Shown: positions 22,515 through 30,416 of the stretch, piece after piece
Layout of the letters: each line of letters starts with the position of its first letter
Numbering within the stretch: the stretch's first letter is position 1
Assembly: GCA_040753915.1 (NCBI GenBank)
Contig: JBFMDN010000069.1
Span: 1-30,416, forward strand
Length of the DNA: 30,416 nucleotides
From: JBFMDN01 sp040753915
Lineage (GTDB): Bacteria > Desulfobacterota > Desulfomonilia > Desulfomonilales > Desulfomonilaceae
Direction: 5' to 3'
Notes under the pieces: generated by a model
Seen by the model: the letters and a program-made list of their open reading frames with translations, nothing else
What the model was told of the DNA's origin: nothing
Databases searched by the model: none
Position numbers and translations under genes: made by a program

Positions 22515-22573
22515 TGGCACGGTGAAATACCAGAAATGAAACTCGCACTCTAACAGTTCATGCAGAGGTCGAA

Positions 22574-23434
22574 ATGGCAAGCCTCAGAGACATTCGTAAA
22601 CGCATCGCCAGCGTTAAGAACACGCAGAAGATAACCAACGCGATGAAGATGGTTGCTGCGGCGAAGCTCCGGCGTGCAGAAGAAAACGTCACCGCTGCCC
22701 GGCCGTTCGCTGAAAAGATGAGGGACGTGCTCATGTCCTTGGCGGCAAGGACTGACCCGACCGCTCATCCCATGCTGGAGATCCGTGAGCCCAAGAAGGT
22801 TCTCCTGATCCTTATCACAGCGGATCGAGGGCTGTGTGGTGGCTTCAACTCTAACCTCATCCGTCGAGCAGAAGCGTTCATTAAGGAGATGACAGCGAAA
22901 GGGATCGGAGTCGACCTGCTTACCGTGGGCCGTAAAGGGAATGACTATTTCCGGCGGCGGGCAATCACCATCGTGAAACCATTCTCCAATGTGATGAACA
23001 ACGTCAGCTATGAGCTGGCAGGGGATATTGTTGCTGAGGCGGCGCAGAGATTCACTAGTGGAGAATACGAAGAAGTATATGTGTTGTTTAACCGGTTCCG
23101 GACTGCTGTTACACAGATACTGACCCTGCGCAAGCTTCTCCCCGTCGCGCCCGAAGAGGCGGGGCCGCGCCAGTTGGAGTATCTGTACGAGCCGTCTGAG
23201 GAGGAGCTGCTCGAGGCAATTCTGCCCCGGTACGTGCAGACCCAGGTTTTCACGGCGCTCCTCGATTCCGTGGCTAGCGAGCAGGGCGCGCGCATGACGG
23301 CCATGGAAGCGGCGACCTCGAATGCCGAGGAGATGATTTACAAGCTGACCCTCAAGGCGAACCGTATGCGTCAGGAATCGATCACCACAGAGCTTATGGA
23401 GATCGTCGGCGGCGCAGAGGCTTTGAAGGGATAG
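22574..23434 (+). CDS. atpG: F-type ATP synthase subunit gamma
   Basis: Subunit gamma is the rotor shaft inside the alpha/beta ring. The 286-residue product opens with ASLRDIRKRIASVKNTQKIT and NAMKMVAAAKLRRAEE. The centre has LILITADRGLCGGFNSNLIR, a family hallmark. The C-terminal helix has EQGARMTAMEAATSNAEEMI and ANRMRQESITTELMEIVGGA. All segments and the length are normal. The ATG at 22574 follows AGAGG. Confidence 0.97.
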   Translation: MASLRDIRKRIASVKNTQKITNAMKMVAAAKLRRAEENVTAARPFAEKMRDVLMSLAARTDPTAHPMLEIREPKKVLLILITADRGLCGGFNSNLIRRAEAFIKEMTAKGIGVDLLTVGRKGNDYFRRRAITIVKPFSNVMNNVSYELAGDIVAEAAQRFTSGEYEEVYVLFNRFRTAVTQILTLRKLLPVAPEEAGPRQLEYLYEPSEEELLEAILPRYVQTQVFTALLDSVASEQGARMTAMEAATSNAEEMIYKLTLKANRMRQESITTELMEIVGGAEALKG

Positions 23435-23500
23435 GCGCGCCGCTGGCCGACACAGGTTTTGCAGAACCAAAGGTATACGCTTTGAGGAGGATATCCGAAG

Positions 23501-24946
23501 ATGGCTGTAGGAAAAATAGTTCAAGTAATCGGTCCGGTCGTTGACGTGGAATTCCCGGAAGGCGAGCTTCCGGCAATCTTCAACGGACTTCTCATCTCCA
23601 ATCCTGCGATCAACGACCAGCCTGACAATCTCGTGGTCGAGGTCGCGCAGCACCTCGGTGACAACGTGGTGCGAACAATCGCCATGGACACCACGGATGG
23701 GCTGGTCAGGGGCATGGCGGTCAAGGATACGGGCGGGCCCATCGAGGTCCCGGTAGGTAAGGAAGTCCTCGGACGGATCATGAACGTGGTCGGCCGGGCT
23801 GTGGACGAGCTCGGACCGATCCAATCCAAGGCCACAAGGCCGATCCACCGCTCTGCCCCGTCCTTTGAAGAGCAGGTGACGCAGATTTCCGTTCAGGAGA
23901 CAGGCATCAAGGTCGTCGATCTCATCGCGCCGTTCATGCGAGGTGGAAAGATCGGCTTCTTCGGCGGCGCTGGAGTGGGCAAGACGGTCTTCATGATGGA
24001 GATCATCAATAATATCGCCAAACAATTCGGCGGCACGTCCGTGTTTGCCGGGGTGGGCGAGCGCTCCCGAGAAGGGAACGACCTGTACCTCGAAATGGGC
24101 GGGGTCCTTCCGGGCATGAAAAAGCCGGAGGGCGAACGAGTTATCGATCGTGCAGCTCTTATCTACGGCCAGATGAACGAGCCTCCGGGAGCTCGGGCGC
24201 GGGTCGGCCTGACCGCTCTGACCGTTGCTGAGTATTTCCGCGACGAGATGGGCATGGACGTTATGTTGTTCATCGACAACATCTTCCGGTTTACCCAGGC
24301 GGGCTCGGAGGTGTCGGCTCTTCTCGGCCGGATGCCCTCCGCGGTCGGCTATCAGCCTACTCTGGGAACCGACATGGGCGAGCTTCAGGAGCGGATCTGC
24401 TCCACGAAGAACGGGTCCATCACCGCAGTGGAATGCATCTACGTGCCTGCCGACGACTTGACAGACCCGGCGCCGGCAACGACCTTTGCGCACTTGGACG
24501 GGACCGTCGTTCTTTCGCGGCAGGTCGCCGAGCTCGGCATCTACCCGGCCGTCGACCCGCTGGATTCGACGTCGAGAATTCTCGACCCACGAGTCATTGG
24601 AGAGGATCACTACCAGGTTGCTCGCCAGGTGCAGCTCGTTCTCCAGCGGTACAAGGATCTCCAGGATATCATCGCGATCCTCGGTATGGACGAGCTTTCC
24701 GAAGACGACAAACTCGTCGTGGCCCGTGCACGGAGGATACAGCGCTTCCTGTCGCAGCCGTTCTTTGTTGCACAGGAGTTCACCGGCACACCGGGGCGCT
24801 ACGTAAAGATCGAGGACACGGTTTCTGGCTTCAGGGAAATCGTCGAGGGCAAGCTGGACGATCTGCCCGAGCAGGCGTTCTACATGGTAGGCGATATCGC
24901 GGAGGTCAAGGCCAAAGCAGAACGACTGAAGGGTCAGGCCGCTTGA
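23501..24946 (+). CDS. atpD: F-type ATP synthase subunit beta
   Basis: Subunit beta carries the catalytic sites. The 481-residue product has P-loop GGAGVGKT (155-162), the GERSREGNDLYLEM segment with the catalytic Glu, the Walker B helix VMLFIDNIFRFTQAGSEVSA, and the DELSEDDKLVVARARRIQRF region (DELSEED-type motif). The beta barrel at the N-terminus begins VGKIVQVIGPVVDVEFPEGE. The strong ribosome binding site GAGGAGG before ATG 23501 suits its high demand. Order and spacing are those of a standard atp operon. Confidence 0.98.
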   Translation: MAVGKIVQVIGPVVDVEFPEGELPAIFNGLLISNPAINDQPDNLVVEVAQHLGDNVVRTIAMDTTDGLVRGMAVKDTGGPIEVPVGKEVLGRIMNVVGRAVDELGPIQSKATRPIHRSAPSFEEQVTQISVQETGIKVVDLIAPFMRGGKIGFFGGAGVGKTVFMMEIINNIAKQFGGTSVFAGVGERSREGNDLYLEMGGVLPGMKKPEGERVIDRAALIYGQMNEPPGARARVGLTALTVAEYFRDEMGMDVMLFIDNIFRFTQAGSEVSALLGRMPSAVGYQPTLGTDMGELQERICSTKNGSITAVECIYVPADDLTDPAPATTFAHLDGTVVLSRQVAELGIYPAVDPLDSTSRILDPRVIGEDHYQVARQVQLVLQRYKDLQDIIAILGMDELSEDDKLVVARARRIQRFLSQPFFVAQEFTGTPGRYVKIEDTVSGFREIVEGKLDDLPEQAFYMVGDIAEVKAKAERLKGQAA

Positions 24947-24959
24947 TCAGGAGATGTCC

Positions 24960-25376
24960 ATGGCGGAGAAATTTAAGGTTGAGCTTGTCACACCGAAAGG
25001 GGTGCTGCTTGACAAGGAAGTAGAAGAGGTTGTAGCTCCTGGAATTATGGGCGAGTTCGGCGTGCTTATCGGGCACACCCCCATGCTCACGTTCATAAAG
25101 CCAGGGATTCTCTCGTACCTGGAGGACAATAAGTTCACCAAGTTTGTCGTCGGCCGAGGGTTCTGCGAGGTTCTCAGGGACAGCGTGAGCGTACTGGTGG
25201 ACGAAGCGTACCCGGCGGAGGAAGTGGACACGGCTGCTGCTCAGGAAGAGGTCTCCACGTTGGAGAGAGAGCTTGCCGCTATCAGTGCCGCCGAGAATCC
25301 CGACCAGTACGAAAAGGTTGCGGACAAGCTGAAAGTAGCCAAGGTAAAGGTGTCGCTTAGCTCCAGTGGTCACTGA
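24960..25376 (+). CDS. atpC: F-type ATP synthase subunit epsilon
   Basis: Subunit epsilon sits on gamma and restrains ATP hydrolysis. The 138-residue product has the beta-sandwich domain with KVELVTPKGVLLDKEVEEVV, GIMGEFGVLIGHTPMLTFIK and KFVVGRGFCEVLRDSVSVLV. The C-terminal helical hairpin is rich in Ala and Glu (about residues 90-130). ATG at 24960 is preferred because GGAG lies 6 bases upstream; an in-frame ATG at 24954 overlaps that site. It ends the atp operon, followed by a hairpin. Confidence 0.94.
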   Translation: MAEKFKVELVTPKGVLLDKEVEEVVAPGIMGEFGVLIGHTPMLTFIKPGILSYLEDNKFTKFVVGRGFCEVLRDSVSVLVDEAYPAEEVDTAAAQEEVSTLERELAAISAAENPDQYEKVADKLKVAKVKVSLSSSGH

Positions 25377-25422
25377 GCAGCCTGAGTGCCTCGTATGAGA
25401 GGAAATAGGCAAGGCGTTGATG

Positions 25423-25466
25423 AGGCCCCGGCTGGATCCGGATCATGTACCGGACGGCCGGGGCCT
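25423..25466 (+). terminator. GC-rich hairpin after atpC, likely transcription terminator
   Basis: AGGCCCCGGC (25423-25432) pairs perfectly with GCCGGGGCCT (25457-25466), a 10-bp stem with further pairing inside the loop (around TCCGG and CCGGA). It is followed by TCTCGTT, a poor T-run. Position and stem strength suit the end of the atp transcript, possibly with help from Rho. Confidence 0.65.
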
Positions 25467-25516
25467 TCTCGTTGGGCATGTGTGACATGAGCGCCCGATG
25501 GGCGGTCTAAAGCCTC

Positions 25517-25545
25517 TTGACTTATGGTCAAACCTGGATTAGTAT
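25517..25545 (+). promoter_or_regulatory. Sigma70-type promoter of the TPR-pepP-type-efp genes
   Basis: TTGACT (25517-25522), a 17-base spacer and TAGTAT (25540-25545) form a fair promoter; TATAAA at 25543-25548 is an alternative -10 with longer spacing. Transcription would start near 25552, some 30 bases before the ATG at 25584. Confidence 0.55.
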
Positions 25546-25583
25546 AAAAATTTGGAGCTTAGACTATCTATCGAAGAGGCAGC

Positions 25584-26222
25584 ATGAACCCAACCGATTC
25601 GAGCGGCAATTCAACAGGCGATTCCTACCCGGACGCCGAATTGGACTTTGAGACTGGACTCAAACGTGCGCGGCTTCTGCACGAAACTGGCGAACACGAG
25701 AGCGCCATACGGCTCCTGGAGGAACTGGAGCACAAATATGTGTATGCCGTAGAGGTGTTCGACATCCTCGGGGATGCGCTTCTGGCCAAAGGGGATGTTG
25801 CGGCAGGCATCCGGTACAAGACGGTGCATCAGGTCCTGAAAGGCACTTTCAGAATCATCGGAGACAGGAGCCCGCGACAAAAGTCCATCCCGGTAGTCGA
25901 TCTTGAAGCGGCGCAAACGACCGAAGAGGAGGCCGGCCGAGAAGTGATCCACGCGGTTACTCCTGCTGAGGTTGGGGAAGTCGACGAAAGTGTTGTGCCG
26001 ATCACCCGATCCATGGCTCAGCAACTAATGAGCCAGGGGCATTACGATCGGGCCGCAGGCATTCTCGACCGTCTTGTCTTACAGAATCCCGATGACGATT
26101 CTTTGAGAAAGACGCGAGATGTGGCCAGGCGCAAGCAGCGCGAGAAGAGGCTTCTGGAGGTTTTTCAGCGCTGGCTTGGAAATATCGAGCAGATGAAAGC
26201 TAGTGAGTCGTCCCCACGATGA
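25584..26222 (+). CDS. TPR-like protein of unknown function
   Basis: The 212-residue product has no signal peptide or membrane helix. Residues about 22-75 and 145-180 look like tetratricopeptide helices: GLKRARLLHETGEHESAIRL, FDILGDALLAKGDVAAGIRY and MSQGHYDRAAGILDRLVLQN. The latter two have the Ala/Gly spacing typical of TPRs. An acidic linker lies between them (EAAQTTEEEAGREVIHAVTP), and a basic helix closes the protein (RDVARRKQREKRLLEVFQRW). It probably binds other proteins in the cytoplasm. It overlaps the aminopeptidase start by 4 bases (ATGA), so the two are translated together, but this gives no clear functional hint. Confidence 0.75.
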   Translation: MNPTDSSGNSTGDSYPDAELDFETGLKRARLLHETGEHESAIRLLEELEHKYVYAVEVFDILGDALLAKGDVAAGIRYKTVHQVLKGTFRIIGDRSPRQKSIPVVDLEAAQTTEEEAGREVIHAVTPAEVGEVDESVVPITRSMAQQLMSQGHYDRAAGILDRLVLQNPDDDSLRKTRDVARRKQREKRLLEVFQRWLGNIEQMKASESSPR

Positions 26223-27304
26223 GTGACCGATTATTGACGTTACACGCTCGCCTCCGCAAAATGGGCGTGGACGCTCTGTTGTTCACCACCTCGGAAGTGG
26301 TCCCTTCCACGAATCTCCGCTATCTAACGGGTTTCACGGGCTCGGACGCTGCCATTTTGATCACAGCGAGGGAGCGGAGGTTTTTCACAGACGGCAGGTA
26401 CAAGACTCAGGCACGCGAACAGGCTACCGAGTTTATTGTTGAAACCGTCAGAGACAAGATCGGGGCGCTGACCCGTACGCTACGGACTCTGGGGATTGCC
26501 CGGCTGGGTGTAGAGTCCGCCAGGATTAGCTACGAGCAGGTGATCCGGTTGAAGAACGGGGTTCCCGGCCTTGAAGTGGTCCCCCTGAAGCGGAGTTTTC
26601 TTGAGGGGTTTCGCGCTCGGAAGAGCGTGGAAGAGAAGGCCACCATGTGCGAGGCCGCACGCATAGCTTCGCAGGCCTGTCGCGAAGTCCTCGACAAGGG
26701 TTTGATCGGCCGCCGAGAGGTGGAAGTGGCCGGGGACTTGGAGTCCCATTTTCGCATGCTCGGAGCGGATGGGGCCTCCTTCGAGACCATCGTTGCATCG
26801 GGGCTTCGCAGTGCCCTACCCCATGGCGCTGCCTCGGAGAAGCTTGTAGCGGAGAAGGAGTTGGTGGTCGTTGATTACGGGTGCCGGCTTCACGGTTATT
26901 GTAGTGATGAGACGGTGACGTGTTGCACGGGAAAACCGTCATCGGACCAGAAAAAGATTCACCTGGCCGTGTACGATGCCCATATGCGAGCCCTGAGCGC
27001 GGTGCGCGAAGGGGTCAATGTGCGAGAAGTTGATCGGGTCGCGCGGAGTGTGATCGAAAACGCGGGATACGGGAAATTCTTTTTGCACGGGCTCGGCCAT
27101 GGCGTAGGATTGGAAGTTCACGAGCCACCGTATCTGTCTCCTCGGGGAAGAGGGGTACTGACCGAGGGTATGGTGTTCACCATAGAGCCAGGGATTTATG
27201 TTGAGGGGGTGGGCGGAGTGAGACTCGAGAGCCTTGTTTATCTGGGAAGTGCTGGCGCTGAGGTGCTCTGCGATATGCCCAAGGACCTCATCGTTCTCGG
27301 CTGA
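26219..27304 (+). CDS. M24 family Xaa-Pro aminopeptidase
   Basis: The enzyme would remove N-terminal residues preceding proline, in the cytoplasm. The 361-residue product has the creatinase-like N-terminal domain (NLRYLTGFTGSDAAILIT with the conserved YLTGF) and the pita-bread metallopeptidase domain from about residue 130. The five metal ligands are visible: Asp219 and Asp230 in VVDYGCRLHGYCSDE, His294 in HGLGHGVGLEVHE, Glu323 in TIEPGIY and Glu337 in VRLES. The length matches the YqhT/PepP-short group. Genes of this type often lie directly before efp, as here, and the pairing may reflect handling of proline-rich proteins. It could also be called PepQ, so I give no symbol. Confidence 0.92.
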   Translation: MSDRLLTLHARLRKMGVDALLFTTSEVVPSTNLRYLTGFTGSDAAILITARERRFFTDGRYKTQAREQATEFIVETVRDKIGALTRTLRTLGIARLGVESARISYEQVIRLKNGVPGLEVVPLKRSFLEGFRARKSVEEKATMCEAARIASQACREVLDKGLIGRREVEVAGDLESHFRMLGADGASFETIVASGLRSALPHGAASEKLVAEKELVVVDYGCRLHGYCSDETVTCCTGKPSSDQKKIHLAVYDAHMRALSAVREGVNVREVDRVARSVIENAGYGKFFLHGLGHGVGLEVHEPPYLSPRGRGVLTEGMVFTIEPGIYVEGVGGVRLESLVYLGSAGAEVLCDMPKDLIVLG

Positions 27305-27486
27305 ACACGGCCACTGACCCGCAAACCTCGGCCGTCGTCCGGCGGTGAAACCATTCTCAATAGCAGGAAGTGGCACTGAGTAATCATTCGGGGGTCATTG
27401 ACCCCGCATTGAGGATGTATCGCCTCGCTAAGAGAAATCCATCGTGCGGCTCGAGTCGCACGCGTATCAATGTAGTGGAGGATTGT

Positions 27487-28047
27487 ATGTACTCGACTCC
27501 TGATTTCCGGAAGGGTCTGAAAATAGAGCTGAACGGGGAGCCGTACGTCATTGTTGATTTCTTGCATGTCAAGCCCGGCAAAGGAGGCGCTTTCGTAAGG
27601 ACCACCCTGAAGAGCATGATAACAGGCAATGTCCTGGATCGCACGTTCAGGTCCGGAGAAAAAGTCGGAAGGCCGAACCTGGAAGAAAAAGAAATGCAGT
27701 ATCTCTATGAGAGCGAAGGTCAATTCCACTTCATGGATACCGAGACGTACGAGCAATCTTTTCTCACCAGTGAGCAATTGGGTGATGCACGGCAGTACCT
27801 TCAGGAGAATGTTACCGTGACGGTGCTGTTCCACGATAACAAACCGATTGGCGTTGAAGTTCCGATCTTTGTAGAGCTGACGGTCACAGCCACCGAGCCG
27901 GGGGTCAGAGGGGACACAGCGGGGGGTGCTACTAAGCCCGCAACACTCGAGACGGGAATGACCGTGCAAGTGCCACTCTTTGTAAACGAAGGCGACGTTC
28001 TGAAAATCGATACGAGAACGGGCAAATACATCGAACGCGTTCGGTGA
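27487..28047 (+). CDS. efp: Elongation factor P
   Basis: EF-P rescues ribosomes stalled at consecutive prolines. The 186-residue product has the three-domain layout: the N-terminal KOW-like domain (STPDFRKGLKIELNGEPYVI), then two OB domains ending in the family signature FVNEGDVLKIDTRTGKYIER. The tip loop reads HVKPGKGGAFVR, with Lys32 at the position that is post-translationally modified in many bacteria, so an EpmA- or other lysine-type modification is possible rather than arginine rhamnosylation. The ATG at 27487 follows GGAGG; the frame is open upstream to 27370, but that part is not family-like. It follows the aminopeptidase after 182 bases. Confidence 0.97.
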   Translation: MYSTPDFRKGLKIELNGEPYVIVDFLHVKPGKGGAFVRTTLKSMITGNVLDRTFRSGEKVGRPNLEEKEMQYLYESEGQFHFMDTETYEQSFLTSEQLGDARQYLQENVTVTVLFHDNKPIGVEVPIFVELTVTATEPGVRGDTAGGATKPATLETGMTVQVPLFVNEGDVLKIDTRTGKYIERVR

Positions 28048-28387
28048 TTCGGAGCCCCCGAGCATCTTGTGTCCGCGCAGAGCTCGATGCGCGTCTGTCG
28101 TGGGAGAGTTGCACCAGGATGCACGCCATCTGCCGCGCTACGCGAAAAAAAACTTATATCTCAGATCTCAAAAGCGGGTACGGTGTCTAATAGCTTTGTC
28201 TGCCCAGATCGCAGATTGTCCGATTGCTTTGCAACCGCGACCAAGTGGTAGCGCTGATTCAGCGGCATGCTGCCAGGTCTATAAGACCCGAAGACGTGCG
28301 TGACCGGTCACCGTGAAGCTTGGGAGGGTGAGTTGTTTTCTCCGCTGGGTGCTTGGGGGCAGTCGAGATTGAAAAAGGGAAGGGCAT
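28048..28387. other. Intergenic region with small palindromes before the 576-residue gene
   Basis: No gene or RNA is recognised in this 340-base stretch. It holds GGTCT-ATA-AGACC (28276-28288), whose TATAAG could serve as a -10 box without a matching -35, and a perfect 12-base palindrome GTGACCGGTCAC (28300-28311). The ribosome binding site GGGAAGGG lies just before the ATG at 28388. No terminator for efp is obvious. Confidence 0.45.
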
Positions 28388-30118
28388 ATGGAATCCTGGG
28401 GACTTGTAGTTCATGACGAGCAGACCTTTCTCGCCAAAGTCGTGAGCTCGGGAATTGATGAAGGGGTGCTTACTGCCGATCGCGTGGACGAGATCATTCG
28501 GATCTCGGTCGCAATGGCGAACAAATACGTGCTTCAAAAGGAGATTGATTTCCGATCCCAAGAAGAGCTAGCTAAGGTCCAGGAAACCATTATCAAGCTT
28601 GTTGGCATAGGTCTGGAAATTCGATCCCGAGGGGACATCGATGAGGGGGTGCGTTTGCTCTTGGAACAATCTCCCGTCGATTTGTTTCGCTTGGCCTACA
28701 CCCGGATAGAAAAGCTTCGAGAGCGATGGAAGCAGTTGCTGGTCGATCACCGAGTGGAGATTCTTGTTCGATCTCAGGATCTTGAGTCGCTCAGCGAGCT
28801 GACCCGGCAGCAACTGATGGACATGAGTATATTTACGGAAGCAGAGCTATACACCATCCGCTCCCTGACCATGGAAGATAATCTTTTCACGTCGCTGGGA
28901 ATCCTCGAATATTACGAAGCCGAGTTGGAACGGTACGAGCTCATTCTGAACATGCGGGACATCCTCCCGTTTAGCCTCTTGAACCGGTCCCGATTCATAA
29001 ATCTCGAGAATTTGACCGAGGTGGATTCGATCCGTGTGGGCCTGATAAATACCATTGTGATGTCAGCCGTGGTGGAGGGCTCCGACCCGGTGACGGTGTC
29101 AATGGAGGACGTGAGACGTTTTTTATCGACGCTGGATCTCTTTGGGGATGGAGATATCTTTCCCCAGAAATTGGAAGACGTGGTTATCGATCTCATCCAG
29201 GAGCTCGCTGAAGGCCTGGGTGAGCGCGAGGCAGAACTGCTGGCGAAAGAGCTGGTCGAGACTGCCAGGAAATTGGTGGAGACAATTGTCGAAGAGTGGG
29301 ATGCGGTGAGCTCGCCATCGGAGATGACCTTCTTCAAACGATGGTCCAGGATGGCAATTCTATCTGATGCTCCCGACTCTCTGGAACGGGTCCTCACCTC
29401 GGATAGTGTCATCGACGATTTTGATTTCGAAATCCTTGCGCAAAAACTTGCCACCCTCGAAAAAGAGCAACTCGATAACTCGGTCAAGCGGATTCCCTGG
29501 AAGCGGATGACGCCGGATCAGATCGTCGGGCTATTCGAGCGGCTGCCCTTGCACCAGGCTCTCCTGGCGCACCACGTGTCACTATCTGGCTTTAGCGCGG
29601 AAAATCTCGCAGATTTGTTGGACACGGTCGAGGCCGGTGTCATCGATGTGCTGGCACCAGCGCTCAAGGAAGCTGTCGCAACGAAACGCTTCACCTTGGA
29701 GGAGCTTGAGCTTCTCGTCGCCTCCCCACACGCTGAATTGTTCAGCCTCCTGTGGAATGCACACCCGCCAGCGGACATGGATGCTGGACGCGTGCTCCTA
29801 GAATTCAAAGACGGCACGAGACTGCGGCGCGAGGTGCTTCTCGCCTCATGCATGGACGCCGATTTCTTCCCGGAGCTCTTCTCCGAAGCCTGGGATACCG
29901 ATGCTGCTCTGGTGAAACGGGTTGCTCACAGCCTCCCGGCCGACCATGTGGGACCGTTTCTCTCGGCCGCTGTGGGCGGTCGCAAACCTGAGGTAACGCC
30001 TGCCGAGCGTGGCAAGATGCCTGTCGTTGACTTCCGGTCAAAGTCAGCCAATAGTTTTTTCCGATCGCTCCCGGCGTCAAAGAAGAGGTCAGCGCTTCGG
30101 TTCTTCACCGAGAATTAG
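28388..30118 (+). CDS. Large helical acidic protein of unknown function
   Basis: I do not recognise the family. The 576-residue product has no signal peptide or membrane helix and looks almost wholly alpha-helical and acidic, with many Leu, Glu and Asp. Repeated helical stretches include ELAKVQETIIKLVGIGLEIR, TRIEKLRERWKQLLVDHRVE, EDVVIDLIQELAEGLGEREA and LLDTVEAGVIDVLAPALKEA. No catalytic motif is evident. The C-terminal 40 residues are basic, ending in SFFRSLPASKKRSALRFFTEN. The layout suggests a cytoplasmic scaffold or HEAT/ARM-like repeat protein, an inference only. The ATG at 28388 has GGGAAGGG upstream, and the codon use resembles the neighbours, so the gene looks real. Confidence 0.8.
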   Translation: MESWGLVVHDEQTFLAKVVSSGIDEGVLTADRVDEIIRISVAMANKYVLQKEIDFRSQEELAKVQETIIKLVGIGLEIRSRGDIDEGVRLLLEQSPVDLFRLAYTRIEKLRERWKQLLVDHRVEILVRSQDLESLSELTRQQLMDMSIFTEAELYTIRSLTMEDNLFTSLGILEYYEAELERYELILNMRDILPFSLLNRSRFINLENLTEVDSIRVGLINTIVMSAVVEGSDPVTVSMEDVRRFLSTLDLFGDGDIFPQKLEDVVIDLIQELAEGLGEREAELLAKELVETARKLVETIVEEWDAVSSPSEMTFFKRWSRMAILSDAPDSLERVLTSDSVIDDFDFEILAQKLATLEKEQLDNSVKRIPWKRMTPDQIVGLFERLPLHQALLAHHVSLSGFSAENLADLLDTVEAGVIDVLAPALKEAVATKRFTLEELELLVASPHAELFSLLWNAHPPADMDAGRVLLEFKDGTRLRREVLLASCMDADFFPELFSEAWDTDAALVKRVAHSLPADHVGPFLSAAVGGRKPEVTPAERGKMPVVDFRSKSANSFFRSLPASKKRSALRFFTEN

Positions 30119-30260
30119 GGGGAGCCTTAGTACGACATGGCCCAAGTACGCTTGCGTATTGCAGCTCTGTTCAGAGAAGGGCGGGCATGAAGAAAATGTC
30201 TCAAAACTCGGGACATACCAAAAAATCGTAGCACGATGGAGCGTCGATGCGTGGAAAGGC

Positions 30261-30298
30261 ACCCTCACCCCGACCCTCTCCCAAAGGGCGAGGGAGCC
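30261..30298. repeat. Dispersed repeat hairpin (CCCTCACCCC-type)
   Basis: The text CCCTCACCCCGACCCTCTCC followed by CAAAGGGCGAGGGAG matches a widespread proteobacterial intergenic repeat type. CCCTCTCCC and GGGCGAGGG (30274-30294) pair as a 9-bp stem with one mismatch and an AAA loop. It may act as a transcript end or be a non-coding REP-like element. Confidence 0.6.
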
Positions 30299-30365
30299 GG
30301 AAGAATCCCCTCTCCCATTCTTCGGGGGCATAGGCGTTAAGTTAGAAGTGGAACGGCCAATTGTT

Positions 30366-30393
30366 CGTCATTCCGGCGAAAGCCGGAATCCAG
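30366..30393. repeat. Dispersed repeat hairpin (CGTCATTCC-type)
   Basis: ATTCCGGC (30370-30377) and GCCGGAAT (30382-30389) form a perfect 8-bp stem around GAAA, a stable tetraloop. The flanks CGTC and CCAG match a short repeat type (CGTCATTCC...GGAATCCAG) common between genes of many proteobacteria. It lies about 70 bases after the first repeat. Confidence 0.65.
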
Positions 30394-30416
30394 TCCTTCC
30401 AATATGTTATGGACCC

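Noticed and set aside
22550..24610. A 686-codon open frame antisense to atpG and atpD
   Set aside because: It mirrors highly conserved ATP synthase genes; its length comes from their GC-biased codon use. The translation has no family features.
1..30416. CRISPR arrays, prophage, transposase or toxin-antitoxin genes
   Set aside because: No regularly spaced direct repeats and no matching protein motifs were seen anywhere in the window.

Overview
The window looks like chromosomal DNA from a moderately GC-rich Gram-negative bacterium. The best guess is a Desulfobacterota (former deltaproteobacterial) lineage, perhaps Desulfomonile- or Syntrophobacter-like. This is inferred from gene style, not proven. 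The supports are: F1 ATP synthase genes with two b-type subunits and no a or c gene alongside; a Rod-complex cluster beside a bactofilin; an archaeal-looking ThyA-type protein; and two dispersed repeat hairpins of the proteobacterial kind. Nearly everything is housekeeping. I see no phage, CRISPR, toxin-antitoxin or transposase gene, and no clear new multi-gene system.

Left part (1-3377), accessory: a possible gene fragment at the left edge (-), a DUF2062 membrane protein (-), a thymidylate synthase-like protein (+) with its own promoter, and two small secreted proteins of unknown function (-). One of these has a consensus-perfect sigma70 promoter.

Translation/transcription operon (10495 down to 3378, all -): a sigma70 promoter, tRNA-Gly(CCC) with encoded CCA, an intrinsic terminator, then rimP, nusA, ylxR, infB, DUF503 (ylxP-like), rbfA and a DHH phosphoesterase (nrnA-like). 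The tRNA-plus-terminator leader resembles the tRNA-headed metY-rimP-nusA-infB operon of E. coli. The genes are tightly packed or overlapping, and truB, rpsO and pnp do not follow.

Cell-envelope part (10645-19053): a PpiD/SurA-type foldase (-) is divergent from mreB-mreC-mreD-mrdA(PBP2)-rodA (+), with back-to-back sigma70 promoters between them. A bactofilin gene follows. Together these genes encode the elongation (Rod) machinery and an extra cytoskeletal polymer.

ATP synthase part (19278-25466): a strong promoter and a roughly 130-base, possibly structured leader precede atpF'-atpF-atpH-atpA-atpG-atpD-atpC, with a GC-rich hairpin after atpC. This encodes F1 plus the b/b' stalk; the a and c subunits must lie elsewhere.

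Right part (25517-30416): a promoter, a TPR-like protein, an M24 Xaa-Pro aminopeptidase overlapping it, elongation factor P, a 340-base gap with small palindromes, a 576-residue acidic protein I do not recognise, and two dispersed repeat hairpins at the right edge.
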